Assembly (NCBI RefSeq): GCF_024273235.1
Contig: NZ_JANBVH010000013.1
Coordinates: 1 to 64,000 of the forward strand
Length of the DNA stretch: 64,000 nucleotides
Direction of reading: 5' to 3'
Source: Sphingomonas faeni
GTDB lineage: Bacteria > Pseudomonadota > Alphaproteobacteria > Sphingomonadales > Sphingomonadaceae
Numbering within the stretch: position 1 is the first letter of the stretch; each line of letters opens with the position of its first letter. Position numbers and translations under genes: made by a program. Positions 1 to 9,150 of this stretch are shown here, piece after piece. The notes under the pieces are model-generated. The model saw only the letters and a list, made by a program, of their open reading frames with translations, was not told where the DNA came from and did not search any database.

Positions 1-136
1 CCGGTATAATGACCGAGCCCAGGTAGCCGGGAATTCCGGCAGCAGACTTTGCGTGGATGGCCTTCGAATGGGGAAGCCCTCCCCCACAGGAAAGCCCACC
101 CCGGCGCGAAGGAAGCCCCCCGCCACACAGGAATAC

Positions 137-238
137 CACCCCGGCGGAGGCCGGGACCCAACTGGGTGACGGCGCTGAATTACGTTGCGCCCCGTCACTG
201 CAACCTTTCCAATTGGGCCCCGGCCTCCGCCGGGGTGG
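137..238. repeat. Family C palindromic repeat, copy 1
   Basis: The left arm has CCACCCCGGCGGAGGCCGGG and the right arm its inverted counterpart (CCCGGCCTCCGCCGGGGTGG), separated by about 60 bases. Each arm is itself a small palindrome. The same architecture recurs at 354-456 and 56988-57091. It looks like a REP/BIME-type intergenic element that can fold as a cruciform in DNA or a hairpin in RNA. Confidence 0.8.
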
Positions 239-353
239 TTGGCTTGCTCGAAAAGGTATGAGCCCAAGCCGGTTTTCCCGGCCCGCTACACAGAGGGACT
301 TATCCGCAACACGACAGAGCCACAGCCAGCGTAGGTGCTTCCCGAAACCGCAC

Positions 354-456
354 CACCCCGGCGGAGGCCGGGGCCCAGTTGGATAGGTTGCGGTAACGAT
401 GCGCAACGCCAATCAGCGACGTTTCCCAACTGGACCCCGGCCTTCGCCGGGGCGGG
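354..456. repeat. Family C palindromic repeat, copy 2
   Basis: This second copy of the family C element begins with CACCCCGGCGGAGGCCGGGG and ends with the inverted arm CCCCGGCCTTCGCCGGGG. The interior CCCAGTTGG / CCAACTGG pair extends the inverted repeat. It lies about 115 bases from copy 1, so the two can recombine or be read as a tandem BIME cluster. Confidence 0.8.
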
Positions 457-654
457 CTTTGGGGCGTGTCGTTCGGGAGATGTGCTCGGACTGTTTCGGG
501 AGACGTGGTTCGCAGGACGTGGTGCGGAAGGCGTAATTCGGAGGACGTGGTTCGACCCCAGCATTGGTCCACGGCCAGCTCCCCCCGACACAAGATCAAA
601 CGGCTCCCGCCATCCAACCCCGCTCATCCACCCCGCAAGCAGCGCATCGCGCGC

Positions 655-1155
655 CTATTTCGCGCCCTTGTCCCACGTCACCAGATCACCCTCGGCGATC
701 CCCAGTTCCGCGGCCCTGCCGCCCATCAGTTCCAGCACCGCGCCGACCGGCTCCCCTGACGGGATCGGCGTTTCCGAGAACGGCACCGTATTCTCCGCGA
801 TCCGGGCGATCGTGCCGTCCGCGCGAATATACAGGATATCCAGCGAGCTCGGCGTGTTCTTCATCCAGAAGCTCGCCGGGACCGGCGCGCCGCCCGTCGG
901 CGGATACGGCCAGAACAGCATGCCGCCGTCGGGCTTCAGGTCGGTGCGAAACATCAGCCCGCGCGCTTGTTCGTCCTGCGTCCTGGCGCGCTCGACGGTG
1001 AACGCATGCGTCCCGTTCGCGCTCTTGATCGTCAGCGCGAGCGTGCCATCCTTGGCCACCTCGGTATCAGCGTCGCTGTTCATGTACGCGACGCCCCCGG
1101 CGCCGACGCCCAGCGCCAGCACCCCCGCCAACACAGCCTTGGCAACAAAACTCAT
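655..1155 (-). CDS. DUF192 family exported protein
   Basis: 166-aa protein with an N-terminal hydrophobic segment (about residues 5-27) that reads as a signal peptide or anchor, followed by a DUF192 domain. Recognisable family pieces are the RGLMFR motif near residue 65, the MLFWPY segment, FWMKNT, and the ending GDLVTWD. The biochemical role of DUF192 is not established. The ATG overlaps the stop of the upstream cold-shock gene as ATGA, and GAGGAA sits 7 bases before it, so the two are probably one translationally coupled operon. The longer upstream reading frame only runs antisense-like through the cold-shock gene and was not used. Confidence 0.85.
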   Translation of the reverse strand: MSFVAKAVLAGVLALGVGAGGVAYMNSDADTEVAKDGTLALTIKSANGTHAFTVERARTQDEQARGLMFRTDLKPDGGMLFWPYPPTGGAPVPASFWMKNTPSSLDILYIRADGTIARIAENTVPFSETPIPSGEPVGAVLELMGGRAAELGIAEGDLVTWDKGAK

Positions 1156-1814
1156 CCCAGTTCCTCTTCGACCGCAACGGCCAGCGGACCCTTGCGCCCG
1201 GCGACGACGCGCACGCGCAGCGGTTGATCGGGTTCGACCGATTCGATCCCGGCGCGGCGCAGCGTTTCCATGTGCACGAAGATGTCGCTGCCATCGGCGC
1301 CCCGTACCAGGAAACCATAGCCCTTCAAACGGTTGAACCATTTGACCGCCGCCGCTTCGAACGGTCCGGCGGCGTCGATCATCGCGATCGGATCGATCCG
1401 GTCGGGCGAGGTGGGAGGACGGACGGTTTCCTCGACGGCGTTGGTCAGGTCGATCGAGACGATCTCGCGCGCCTGGAAGCCGCGACCGCGCTGCACCGCC
1501 AGCGTCTCGACCCGCGCGCCCTCGGGCAGGCTGCGGCGGCCATGCGGTTGCAGCACCGAGAAATGGACGAGGATATCGCCGACGGTCTCGTCGTCCGCGA
1601 CCGCGAACCCGAACCCGCGGGTGACGTCGAACCATTTGATCACGCCGCCGATCGCACGCGCGTCGAGAGCAGCCGTCGCCGCTCCCGAAACCGAACCATC
1701 GGCCGCACCCGAAACCGATCCCCCGGCGGCCTCCGGGACCGATCCCGGAACCGCGATCATCGTCGATACGACCTGCGCCGTCATGTCCGCATCCTGCTGC
1801 GTCTCGTTACGCAT
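1152..1814 (-). CDS. Tandem cold-shock-domain protein
   Basis: 220-aa protein with two cold-shock (OB-fold) domains. Domain 1 (about residues 55-125) has VIKWFD, GFGFAV and DILVHF. Domain 2 (about residues 150-220) has VKWFNRLKGYGFLV and DIFVHM. These are the RNP1 and RNP2 nucleic-acid-binding motifs in each. A low-complexity Gly/Ser/Val segment near residue 20-45 repeats the unit GSVSGAA. Two-domain CSPs are common in alphaproteobacteria and probably bind single-stranded RNA or DNA. The ATG at 1814 is preceded by AGGGG at a sensible distance. The TGA is shared with the DUF192 start (ATGA). Confidence 0.9.
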   Translation of the reverse strand: MRNETQQDADMTAQVVSTMIAVPGSVPEAAGGSVSGAADGSVSGAATAALDARAIGGVIKWFDVTRGFGFAVADDETVGDILVHFSVLQPHGRRSLPEGARVETLAVQRGRGFQAREIVSIDLTNAVEETVRPPTSPDRIDPIAMIDAAGPFEAAAVKWFNRLKGYGFLVRGADGSDIFVHMETLRRAGIESVEPDQPLRVRVVAGRKGPLAVAVEEELG

Positions 1815-1878
1815 CGTTACACCCCTGAACCCCTTGCTAGCACGCTTCGTCGCAACCGCAACGAACCCGATGCGATCC

Positions 1879-2535
1879 TCAGTCGAAATCCATCGATTCG
1901 GGCGTATCGGACGGCGGTGCAGCAACAATTTTGCGCGCAAGATCGAAGCGGTGGCCCGCCCGCATCATCGCAGCGAGCTGTTTTTCGTGAAGCTTCCGGT
2001 CGCCTTCGCCATTGCCGTAAGGCCCGATTCGCTTGCGACGCGCAAAGGCGAGCGCCGATTCGACGGCGCGATCGGCGATCGCCGGCGCCACCGATTCCGC
2101 ATCGCCCTCGTCGATTCCCGCCTCGCGAAACGCCCCCGCGACCCGTCGCGCGCCGAGCCCGCGTCGCTGCATCGCAGCAGCCCGCTGTTCGGCGAAGGCC
2201 CGGTCGTCGACATAGCCGAGATCGGCCATCCGCTGCGCCAATTCGGCGGGCTCGGCCGGTGCCGCAGTGGAGCCCCCGTCCCAGCCGCGCTCGCGGATCT
2301 TGCGCATGAGATAGTCGGTCAGCCGGCCCCGCGTCGTCGCGAACCGCTCGACATAGCGCAGCGCCATCCGCTCCAGCGCCGCGGCGTCGAGCGGTTTGAG
2401 CGGGGCACGTTCGGCGTTCCTGCCACCTCCACCAGCCCGCCCGCCAGCCCGCGCGCCAGCCCGTCCGGGCGCGCCCGACTTTCCACGGCTGTTGGGGCGC
2501 CCTGTCGCGCGATCGGGGTCGTCATCGTCGGACAC
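1879..2535 (-). CDS. recX: RecX-family regulator of RecA
   Basis: RecX binds RecA filaments and limits their growth. The conserved core starts near residue 55 with ALERMALRYVERFATTRGRL and continues through MADLGYVDDRAFAEQ and RRGLGARRVAGAFREAGID. This is the helical-repeat signature of the family. The N-terminus is basic, Gly/Ala/Arg-rich and likely disordered. The start is uncertain: I chose GTG at 2535 (MSDDDDPDRA), but no clear Shine-Dalgarno is visible, and the frame stays open to 2619. recA is not in the window. It lies 64 bases upstream of the cold-shock gene on the same strand. Confidence 0.8.
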   Translation of the reverse strand: MSDDDDPDRATGRPNSRGKSGAPGRAGARAGGRAGGGGRNAERAPLKPLDAAALERMALRYVERFATTRGRLTDYLMRKIRERGWDGGSTAAPAEPAELAQRMADLGYVDDRAFAEQRAAAMQRRGLGARRVAGAFREAGIDEGDAESVAPAIADRAVESALAFARRKRIGPYGNGEGDRKLHEKQLAAMMRAGHRFDLARKIVAAPPSDTPESMDFD

Positions 2536-2641
2536 GCCATCATTGTGCCACACTGACACCCGAAGTTGAACGGCTAGACTAGAAATAGGTGTGCTGCGTT
2601 CAGCCGCCATGCCGGGCAAGACGCCAAAGACAGGAACTGCG

Positions 2642-4405
2642 ATGACGACAGAGACGCTTCAGAAGGACGGCCAGACCGCGGCGATGATCGTCGCGACGCC
2701 GACCGAGGACGCCCTGCCGCGCCGTTTCGCCGATTTCGGCACGCTGAGTGAAGCGCTCGATTATGCCGCGAGCGGTAACCGCGGGCTTAATTTCCACGAC
2801 GCGCGCGGGACGCTGTCGCAGCCCTACCCCTATTCGCAGCTCCGCACCGACGCCCGCGCGATGGCCGACCGCCTGATTGCCGCCGGCGTTGCCCCCGCCG
2901 ACCGCATCGCGCTGGTCGCGGAGACCGGCCCCGAATTCGCCGCGCTGTTCTTCGGCGTCGTCTATGCGGGCGCATGGCCCGTGCCGCTGCCCCTGCCGAC
3001 CTCGTTCGGCGGCCGCGATTCGTACATCGAACAGCTCCGCGTCCAGCTTGCCAGCTGCGATCCGAAGATGCTGATCTTCCCGCCCGAACTCGCGCAAATG
3101 GCCGGCGAGGCGGCGCGCCTGTCCGGCACGATCGGTATCGACTGGTCCGAGTTCGCCGCCAAGGATGCGCCGGTCGCGACGCTGCCCGAGGCGAAGCCGG
3201 ACGACATCGCCTATCTGCAATACTCCAGCGGCTCGACGCGCTTCCCGCACGGCGTTGTCATCACCCACGCCGCGCTGCTCAACAACCTCGCCGCGCACAG
3301 CCACGGTATGGAAGTCTGCGACACCGATCGCTGTGTCTCGTGGCTGCCCTGGTATCACGACATGGGTCTGGTCGGCTGCTTCCTGTCGCCGATCGCGAAC
3401 CAGGTCTCGACCGATTATCTCAAGACCGAGGATTTCGCGCGCCGTCCGCTCGCGTGGCTCGATCTGATCAGCCGCAACACCGGCACGACGCTCAGCTACT
3501 CGCCGACCTTCGGCTACGATATCTGCGCGCGCCGCATGTCGTCGCAGACCAAGGCGAGCGACCGTTTCGACCTGTCGCGCTGGCGGGTCGCGGGCAACGG
3601 TGCCGACATGATCCGTCCCGACGTGATGCAGTCGTTCGTAGACGCGTTCGCCGATGCGGGCTTCAAGGCGAGCGCGTTCCTGCCGAGCTACGGCCTTGCC
3701 GAAGCCACGCTCGCCGTGTCGCTGATGCCGCCGGGCGAAGGCATCCGCGTCGAACTGGTCGAGGAAACGCAGCTTTCGGGCGGCTCACGCGGCGGTGACC
3801 GCCCGCAACGCTACCGTGCGATCGTCAATTGCGGCAAGCCCGTGCGCGACATGCAGATCGAGATCCGCGAAGAGGACGGCACGCCCCTCCCCGAGCGCGC
3901 AATCGGCAAGGTGTGGTGCAAGGGCAAGTCGGTGATGGTCGGCTATTTCCGCGACGACGCCGCGACCGAGGCGTGCATGTCCGACGGTTGGCTCGATACC
4001 GGCGACATGGGCTATATGTCGGACGGCTACATCTACATCGTCGGCCGCGCCAAGGACATGATCATCGTCAACGGCAAGAACCATTGGCCGCAGGATATCG
4101 AATGGGCGGTGGAGCAGCTTCCGGGCTTCAAGGCCGGCGACATCGCCGCGTTCGCGATCACCACGCCCGGTGGCGAGGAGACGCCCGCCGTCCTGGTCCA
4201 GTGCCGCAGCTCGGACGAGGCCGAACGCCTGCGCCTGCGCGACGAGATCCGCGAGCGCGTGCGGTCGGTGACGGGCATGAACTGCCTGATCGAACTGATC
4301 CCGCCGCGCACGTTGCCGCGCACGTCTTCGGGCAAGCTCAGCCGGGCGAAGGCGCGCAACCTGTATCTCAGCGGCGACATCAAACCATATGACATCGCGG
4401 CCTAG
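2642..4405 (+). CDS. Fatty acyl-AMP ligase (FAAL-type adenylate-forming enzyme)
   Basis: 587-aa ANL-superfamily enzyme that activates a fatty acid as acyl-adenylate, usually for transfer to an acyl carrier protein. Visible motifs are the P-loop YSSGSTRFPHGVVITH (about residue 180), SWLPWYHDMGLVG, AGNGADM, YGLAEAT, the hinge region WLDTGDMGY, GRAKDMIIVNGKN and the C-terminal catalytic Lys in LPRTSSGKLSR. The GKN and HDMGL forms and the overall length match long-chain fatty-acid-AMP ligases rather than plain acyl-CoA synthetases. No ACP, PKS or sphingolipid synthesis gene is adjacent, so the acceptor is unknown. The ATG at 2642 has AGGA upstream; in-frame ATGs at 2609 and earlier are possible but less supported. 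Confidence 0.85.
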   Translation: MTTETLQKDGQTAAMIVATPTEDALPRRFADFGTLSEALDYAASGNRGLNFHDARGTLSQPYPYSQLRTDARAMADRLIAAGVAPADRIALVAETGPEFAALFFGVVYAGAWPVPLPLPTSFGGRDSYIEQLRVQLASCDPKMLIFPPELAQMAGEAARLSGTIGIDWSEFAAKDAPVATLPEAKPDDIAYLQYSSGSTRFPHGVVITHAALLNNLAAHSHGMEVCDTDRCVSWLPWYHDMGLVGCFLSPIANQVSTDYLKTEDFARRPLAWLDLISRNTGTTLSYSPTFGYDICARRMSSQTKASDRFDLSRWRVAGNGADMIRPDVMQSFVDAFADAGFKASAFLPSYGLAEATLAVSLMPPGEGIRVELVEETQLSGGSRGGDRPQRYRAIVNCGKPVRDMQIEIREEDGTPLPERAIGKVWCKGKSVMVGYFRDDAATEACMSDGWLDTGDMGYMSDGYIYIVGRAKDMIIVNGKNHWPQDIEWAVEQLPGFKAGDIAAFAITTPGGEETPAVLVQCRSSDEAERLRLRDEIRERVRSVTGMNCLIELIPPRTLPRTSSGKLSRAKARNLYLSGDIKPYDIAA

Positions 4406-4514
4406 GGAAACGCTCACGCGAAAACACCGGTCGATTCGGTGAATTAAACCCGAAACCCGCGAAATTCCGGTTCATTTCGGACCGATGCGAACGTTCTGCT
4501 AACCAACCGGATCT

Positions 4515-6884
4515 ATGACTGCTGGCGTGAGTATGAGATCACCCTCGACGTCGCACCGGGTCCTGACCGGCATCGCCCTGCTGCTCGGGCTGCGCGATGG
4601 TGCCGATCCGGCGGAGTGGAGCCGTATCCGTGCCGCGCAACTCTCTGCCGGCCGCAGCATGGCGCTGTTCCTGCTCACCGCCAACATCCTCGCAACCCTC
4701 TCCATCGTGTTTCTCGTCGAGGGTATCGTACCGCTCTGGCAGGCCACGACATGGTCGGCGCTGATGGTGGCGATCGCGGTGACGATCGCCTTCCGGCGCC
4801 TTTCGACCGATCCTCGCGGCGAACGCTATGCGAGCGTCCGCGATCTTCGCAAGACTGGCTGGGAGGGGCTGGCGCTGGCGCTCGGCTGGTCGACCGTGCC
4901 GGTGCTGTTTTGTACGCACGCCCCCTCTGGAACGACCGCCGGGCTGGGCATAACGCTGGCGGTCCTGATGACCGCCGCCGCCTTCGTGATGGCGCCGCTG
5001 ACGCTCGCGACCCTGATCTTCCTCGGCTATCTCGGCGCCGCGATGGTGGTCCAGCTGGTGATGGCCGGAACGCCCGCCGCGGCCGTCGGCATCTTCGGCT
5101 TCACCCTGATGCTGATGATCGTCTGCGTCAGCCGGGCGCGGGCGCTAGTGACGATCCGGGCCAGCGAGATCGCGCTGGGCGACCGCGACGAGACGGTCAG
5201 CCTGCTGCTCCACGAGTTCGAGGAAACCGGCGCCGACTGGCTTTGGGAAGCCGACACCGCCCGGCGGATCGTCCGCGCGTCTCCGCGGTTTGCAGCGGCC
5301 TGCGGTCTCGATCCGGCCGACATCGAGGGCATGCCGTTTCTCCAGCTACTGGCGGGCCCGACCTGGGAAACCGGCGAATTCGCCGCCGGCCTACGAATGC
5401 TCGCGCAAAGGCTGAAGGCGCGCGAGAGCTTTCGCGACCTGCGCGTACCTGTGCAGATCGCTGGCGAGGACCGTTGGTGGGAGATCGCCGCCTCGCCCCG
5501 GTACGGCGACCTGGGCGAATTCTGCGGGTTTCGCGGGGTCGGCTCCGACGTCACCGAACAGCGGGCATCCGTCGACAGGATCAACCGCATGGCACGGTTC
5601 GACACGCTCACCGGGCTGCCCAATCGCCTCATGATCAACGAGACTCTCGCCAAGACGATCGTCGAGGCCGAGAAGCTCGGCAGTCGCTACGCGTTCATGA
5701 TGCTCGATCTCGATCGGTTCAAGGCTGTCAACGACACGCTGGGCCACCCGATCGGCGACCGCCTGCTGGGTCGCGTATCCGAACGCCTCGACCATCTGAT
5801 GGACGACGACTGCCTATGCGGTCGCCTCGGCGGCGACGAATTTGCGGTCATCGTGCCGGACGCGAACGACATCGCGGAGGTGGAGCACCTCGCGCAGCGC
5901 ATCATCGAATCGCTGTCTCGCCCGTACGAACTCGATGCCCATACGCTGTACATCGGCGCGAGCGTCGGGCTGGCGATCGGGCCGCGGGACGGTCGTACCG
6001 CGGACATGCTGGTGCGCTCCGCCGATCTCGCCTTGTACCGCGCCAAGGATTCGGGCCGAGGCGTATTCCGTACCTACGAACCCGAATTGCATGTCCAGGC
6101 GGAGGAACGCCGGGTCCTCGAACTCGCGCTGCGCACCGCGGTCGAGAATGGCGAGATGCACCTCGATTACCAGCCGGTCGTCGATACCGACACCGGGCAG
6201 CTCCAGGGTTTCGAGGCACTGCTACGCTGGACCAGCCCCGGCTTGGGAAGCATCCCGCCCAGCAAGTTCATCTCGATCGCGGAAGATGCGCGGTTGATCG
6301 CACCGATCGGCGCCTGGGTGCTGCGTACCGCCTGTGCCGAAGCGGTGAAGTGGCCATCGGATATCCGGGTCGCGGTGAACGTCTCGGCGATCCAGCTCCA
6401 GAACCCCAGCTTCCTGACCACTGTCGCATCGGCGCTGGCGAATTCCGGCCTGTCCGCCGAGCGGCTCGAACTCGAGGTGACCGAGAACGTCTTCCTGCAC
6501 GAGGGACTGGGCGTGCTCCGCGTACTCGACCGCCTGCTCGATCTGGGCGTACGGCTGAGCCTCGACGATTTCGGCACCGGCTATTCTTCGCTGGGCTATC
6601 TCAGCCGGACGCGGTTTTCGTCGATCAAGATCGATCACAGCTTCGTCCGGGACGCCGCGCAGGGTGTTCGCGAAGCCGTCGCGATCGTCCGCGCGGTGGT
6701 CGCGCTCGCCAACAGCCTCGACATTGCCACGACGGCAGAGGGTGTCGAGACCAAAGTGGAGCATCAGACGGTGCGCGATTTCGGCTGCACCAAGGCCCAG
6801 GGATATTATTTCGGCCGCCCCATGCCGGCCGAACAGGCGCGTACGCTGGCCAATCGGGGATGGAAGGCATCCGCGGCGGCCTGA
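4515..6884 (+). CDS. Membrane-bound GGDEF-EAL c-di-GMP protein with PAS domain
   Basis: 789 aa. Residues ~40-215 hold several hydrophobic helices in a MASE-like arrangement. A PAS-like region follows (~240-350, including DWLWEAD and GFRGVGSDVTEQ). Next is a GGDEF domain with intact RLGGDEF, then an EAL domain with FEALLRW, EVTENVF, DDFGTGYSSL and KIDHSFVRD. Both catalytic motifs look intact, so cyclase, phosphodiesterase or both are possible. The inhibitory RxxD I-site normally five residues before GGDEF is absent (the positions read DDDC). The start is the first ATG; an alternative is at 4533. It stands alone between the FAAL gene and a convergent peptidase gene. Confidence 0.9.
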   Translation: MTAGVSMRSPSTSHRVLTGIALLLGLRDGADPAEWSRIRAAQLSAGRSMALFLLTANILATLSIVFLVEGIVPLWQATTWSALMVAIAVTIAFRRLSTDPRGERYASVRDLRKTGWEGLALALGWSTVPVLFCTHAPSGTTAGLGITLAVLMTAAAFVMAPLTLATLIFLGYLGAAMVVQLVMAGTPAAAVGIFGFTLMLMIVCVSRARALVTIRASEIALGDRDETVSLLLHEFEETGADWLWEADTARRIVRASPRFAAACGLDPADIEGMPFLQLLAGPTWETGEFAAGLRMLAQRLKARESFRDLRVPVQIAGEDRWWEIAASPRYGDLGEFCGFRGVGSDVTEQRASVDRINRMARFDTLTGLPNRLMINETLAKTIVEAEKLGSRYAFMMLDLDRFKAVNDTLGHPIGDRLLGRVSERLDHLMDDDCLCGRLGGDEFAVIVPDANDIAEVEHLAQRIIESLSRPYELDAHTLYIGASVGLAIGPRDGRTADMLVRSADLALYRAKDSGRGVFRTYEPELHVQAEERRVLELALRTAVENGEMHLDYQPVVDTDTGQLQGFEALLRWTSPGLGSIPPSKFISIAEDARLIAPIGAWVLRTACAEAVKWPSDIRVAVNVSAIQLQNPSFLTTVASALANSGLSAERLELEVTENVFLHEGLGVLRVLDRLLDLGVRLSLDDFGTGYSSLGYLSRTRFSSIKIDHSFVRDAAQGVREAVAIVRAVVALANSLDIATTAEGVETKVEHQTVRDFGCTKAQGYYFGRPMPAEQARTLANRGWKASAAA

Positions 6885-6951
6885 TCGCGCGGTGCCGTTG
6901 GAACACCGGGCGACGAGGCGTTCGCATCGCCGGTTCAGGCGAACCTGCGCC

Positions 6952-8256
6952 TCACCGCCGCCGTTCGCGTCCGGCGAAGCTTACGACGCTCTCCGCGCCA
7001 TCGGCCGACAGCGACGACACGCCGACGAAATTGTCGTCGACCGGCACCTGCGCCAACAGCGTCTCCGTCCCCGTCACGTCGCGCGCCTCCGCCCAGTCCT
7101 GCGCGTCGTTGCGGCGCCAGCGGACACGGTATCCCGCCGCGCCGGGTACGGCGGTCCACTTGACGGTCGTATCGCGCGACAGCGCACCGGCAATCGAGAC
7201 GTCCTCCGGCGCGGCGGGTGCGCCGGCGATCCGTGCGAGCATGGCGACGTTGATCGCGGTCACCTTGGCGAGATACGGGAAATCCATGCCCTCGATCGTG
7301 TCGCCATAGACGACGCTCTTTTCGGTGCGGAGGTCCTGATGCTGGCGGTCCCAATTCTCGGCGGCGACCGAAAAGCGCACGGCGGGATAGCCCAGTTTGA
7401 GGAAGGGCTCATGATCGCCGCCACGGCCGAACCGGTCCGGTCGACGATCGAGCATCACGTCGAGCCCGCCGGGGATAGTGCCAGCGATCCCGTCGATCGC
7501 CTTGGCGAGCGCGCGGCTGGGGCCATCGTCCTCGCCACCCTCGGCGCGGCGGCCCTGCTGCGCGACCAGATCCTCGGAGGCGCGGATGCCTTCCGAGAAC
7601 ACGCGGACCTTGTCGGCGACGCGTACCCCGCCCTGCCCGACCGTGTTGCCGACAATGTCGTTGTTGAGCATCGCCGACACCTTCCAGCCCCGCGCCTTGG
7701 CGGTATCGGCGAGCAGCTCGGCGCCCCATAGCCCCTGTTCCTCGCCCGAGAACACCGCATAGACGATCGTCGCATCGAAGCTGTGCTGCGACAGCAAGCG
7801 CGCCGCCTCCAGCACCAGCGCGACGCCCGACGCGTTGTCGTTGGCGCCCGGCGCGTCGGACGTGACGTTCATCACATCGGTCACCCGGCTGTCGATATGC
7901 GCGCCGACGATCACCACGCGGTTCGGGTCACGCCCCTTCTGGATGCCGAGCACGTCCTGGACGACGACCCCGGTCGGTGCACGCGGCCCGGTGAACGTCC
8001 GCGCGATCCGCTCGACCGTGATGCAGCCTCCGCAGGTCGCGCCGATCTCCATGAAACGCTGCGCCGCCCAGGTGCGTGCGGCGCCGATGCCGCGCTTGGG
8101 ATCGGTGGTGGTCGACGCCGTGTGGCGCGTGCCGAAGCCGACCATCGCGGTGACGTCCGCCTTGAGCCGGGTCGCGGATGGCGCAGGCAGCCGGGCGGGC
8201 GGGGAAGAGATCGGGGCGGCGGCTGCGAGAAGCAGCGGGACTGCGAATAAGGGCAT
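6952..8256 (-). CDS. Secreted M28-family zinc peptidase
   Basis: 434-aa protein with an N-terminal signal peptide (hydrophobic Leu/Ala stretch in the first 20 residues). The M28 di-zinc site is visible in order: His/Asp in VIVGAHIDSR, the bridging Asp in APGANDNASG, Glu-Glu in FSGEEQGLWG, Asp in NNDIVGN and the last His in GGDHEPF. The C-terminal ~90 residues (WTAVPGAAGYRVRW) look like a fibronectin type III-like module. A role as a periplasmic or extracellular aminopeptidase is inferred. I chose the ATG at 8256; the longer version at 8262 would use TTG. It converges on the GGDEF-EAL gene. Confidence 0.85.
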   Translation of the reverse strand: MPLFAVPLLLAAAAPISSPPARLPAPSATRLKADVTAMVGFGTRHTASTTTDPKRGIGAARTWAAQRFMEIGATCGGCITVERIARTFTGPRAPTGVVVQDVLGIQKGRDPNRVVIVGAHIDSRVTDVMNVTSDAPGANDNASGVALVLEAARLLSQHSFDATIVYAVFSGEEQGLWGAELLADTAKARGWKVSAMLNNDIVGNTVGQGGVRVADKVRVFSEGIRASEDLVAQQGRRAEGGEDDGPSRALAKAIDGIAGTIPGGLDVMLDRRPDRFGRGGDHEPFLKLGYPAVRFSVAAENWDRQHQDLRTEKSVVYGDTIEGMDFPYLAKVTAINVAMLARIAGAPAAPEDVSIAGALSRDTTVKWTAVPGAAGYRVRWRRNDAQDWAEARDVTGTETLLAQVPVDDNFVGVSSLSADGAESVVSFAGRERRR

Positions 8257-8447
8257 GGCCAATCGTGCCCGTATCGGCAGCGCGGCTCAAGCCAGGAAAT
8301 GCAGCAAAGCCGAACTTGCGTCCGCCGAGCATCCTGAACCGTAACTCGACGCACGGATCACTATAAGTTCACCTGATCGTTATGATCTATGTTTCAGACA
8401 AACAGGGTAAAACACTAAAAGCACTGTCGAGTTTGCAGGGAGCCAAG

Positions 8448-9131
8448 ATGATATTGGGTCATTCGATTTCGACCATCGCAGGGGTTATCCAGACGATCGA
8501 CGAATCCGTCGCAACGATATTGCAGCGCACACAAAAGCAGCTTGTCGGCCTGTCGTATATGTCCATCACGCACCCGGAAGACCTTGCTCGCAACCTTGCA
8601 CAGGTCGCTGCACTGCAACCCAATGGAAGTTCGGCGCGGATACGAAAGCGCTATCTCGGCGGCGACGGCGCGGTCATCACGCTCGAAGTCCAGGTCTCGC
8701 GAATCGGTAGTTGCAGCGACGGGCATCTCTTCGGCACGCTGTCGACCGTGCCGCCGCCCCTGCCACCGGTTGCCCGCCTCGCCGCGGCGGATCCCACGCC
8801 CTATCGACTGTGGCATCGGGCAAAGGACCTGCTCGACGTCATGCGGTCCCGCGATGCGATATTGGGGGCAGACCTGTTTGCGGATCACGCCTGGGCTAGC
8901 CTGCTGATGGTCTATGTCGCAGAGGCCGAGAGCCGGATCGCGACGGTGGAATCGCTCGTCGCGCAGCTCAGCCTGTCGCGCGCCACGCTGATGCGCTGGC
9001 TTCGCGTGCTCCAGGCGAAGTCTCTGATCGAACAGATCAACAGGGAACTCGACGCGGTCCAGCTGACCCAGACCGGCATCGAGCGTATCGAGCGGCTGCT
9101 CTCGACCAAGGCGCCCGTAACGGTAAGCTGA
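8448..9131 (+). CDS. PAS-domain winged-helix transcriptional regulator
   Basis: 227 aa. The first ~100 residues look like a PAS sensor (LVGLSYMSITHPED, then a stretch with RYLGGDG). The C-terminal ~80 residues look like a winged helix-turn-helix (VESLVAQLSLSRATLMRWLR, then LQAKSLIEQ and a LTQTGIERIERLL wing). This is a one-component sensor-regulator layout. No direct family name is certain. The start at 8448 has a good AGGGAG Shine-Dalgarno; the frame opens earlier at 8382 but without one. Targets are unknown, since it is flanked by convergent genes. Confidence 0.65.
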   Translation: MILGHSISTIAGVIQTIDESVATILQRTQKQLVGLSYMSITHPEDLARNLAQVAALQPNGSSARIRKRYLGGDGAVITLEVQVSRIGSCSDGHLFGTLSTVPPPLPPVARLAAADPTPYRLWHRAKDLLDVMRSRDAILGADLFADHAWASLLMVYVAEAESRIATVESLVAQLSLSRATLMRWLRVLQAKSLIEQINRELDAVQLTQTGIERIERLLSTKAPVTVS

Positions 9132-9150
9132 CGGGGCCGGCTGACGGGAC

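Larger units (their letters stand above)
1..654. other. Gene-free left edge with palindromic repeats
   Basis: I see no convincing coding sequence here; the open frames are antisense or frame shadows of low-complexity GC-rich DNA. Two copies of a paired palindromic repeat (family C) lie at 137-238 and 354-456. A degenerate direct repeat with the core GACGTGGTTCG occurs at 502-512 and again at 543-553. The next gene (DUF192 protein) ends at 655, so part of this stretch is its 3' flank. Confidence 0.6.
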
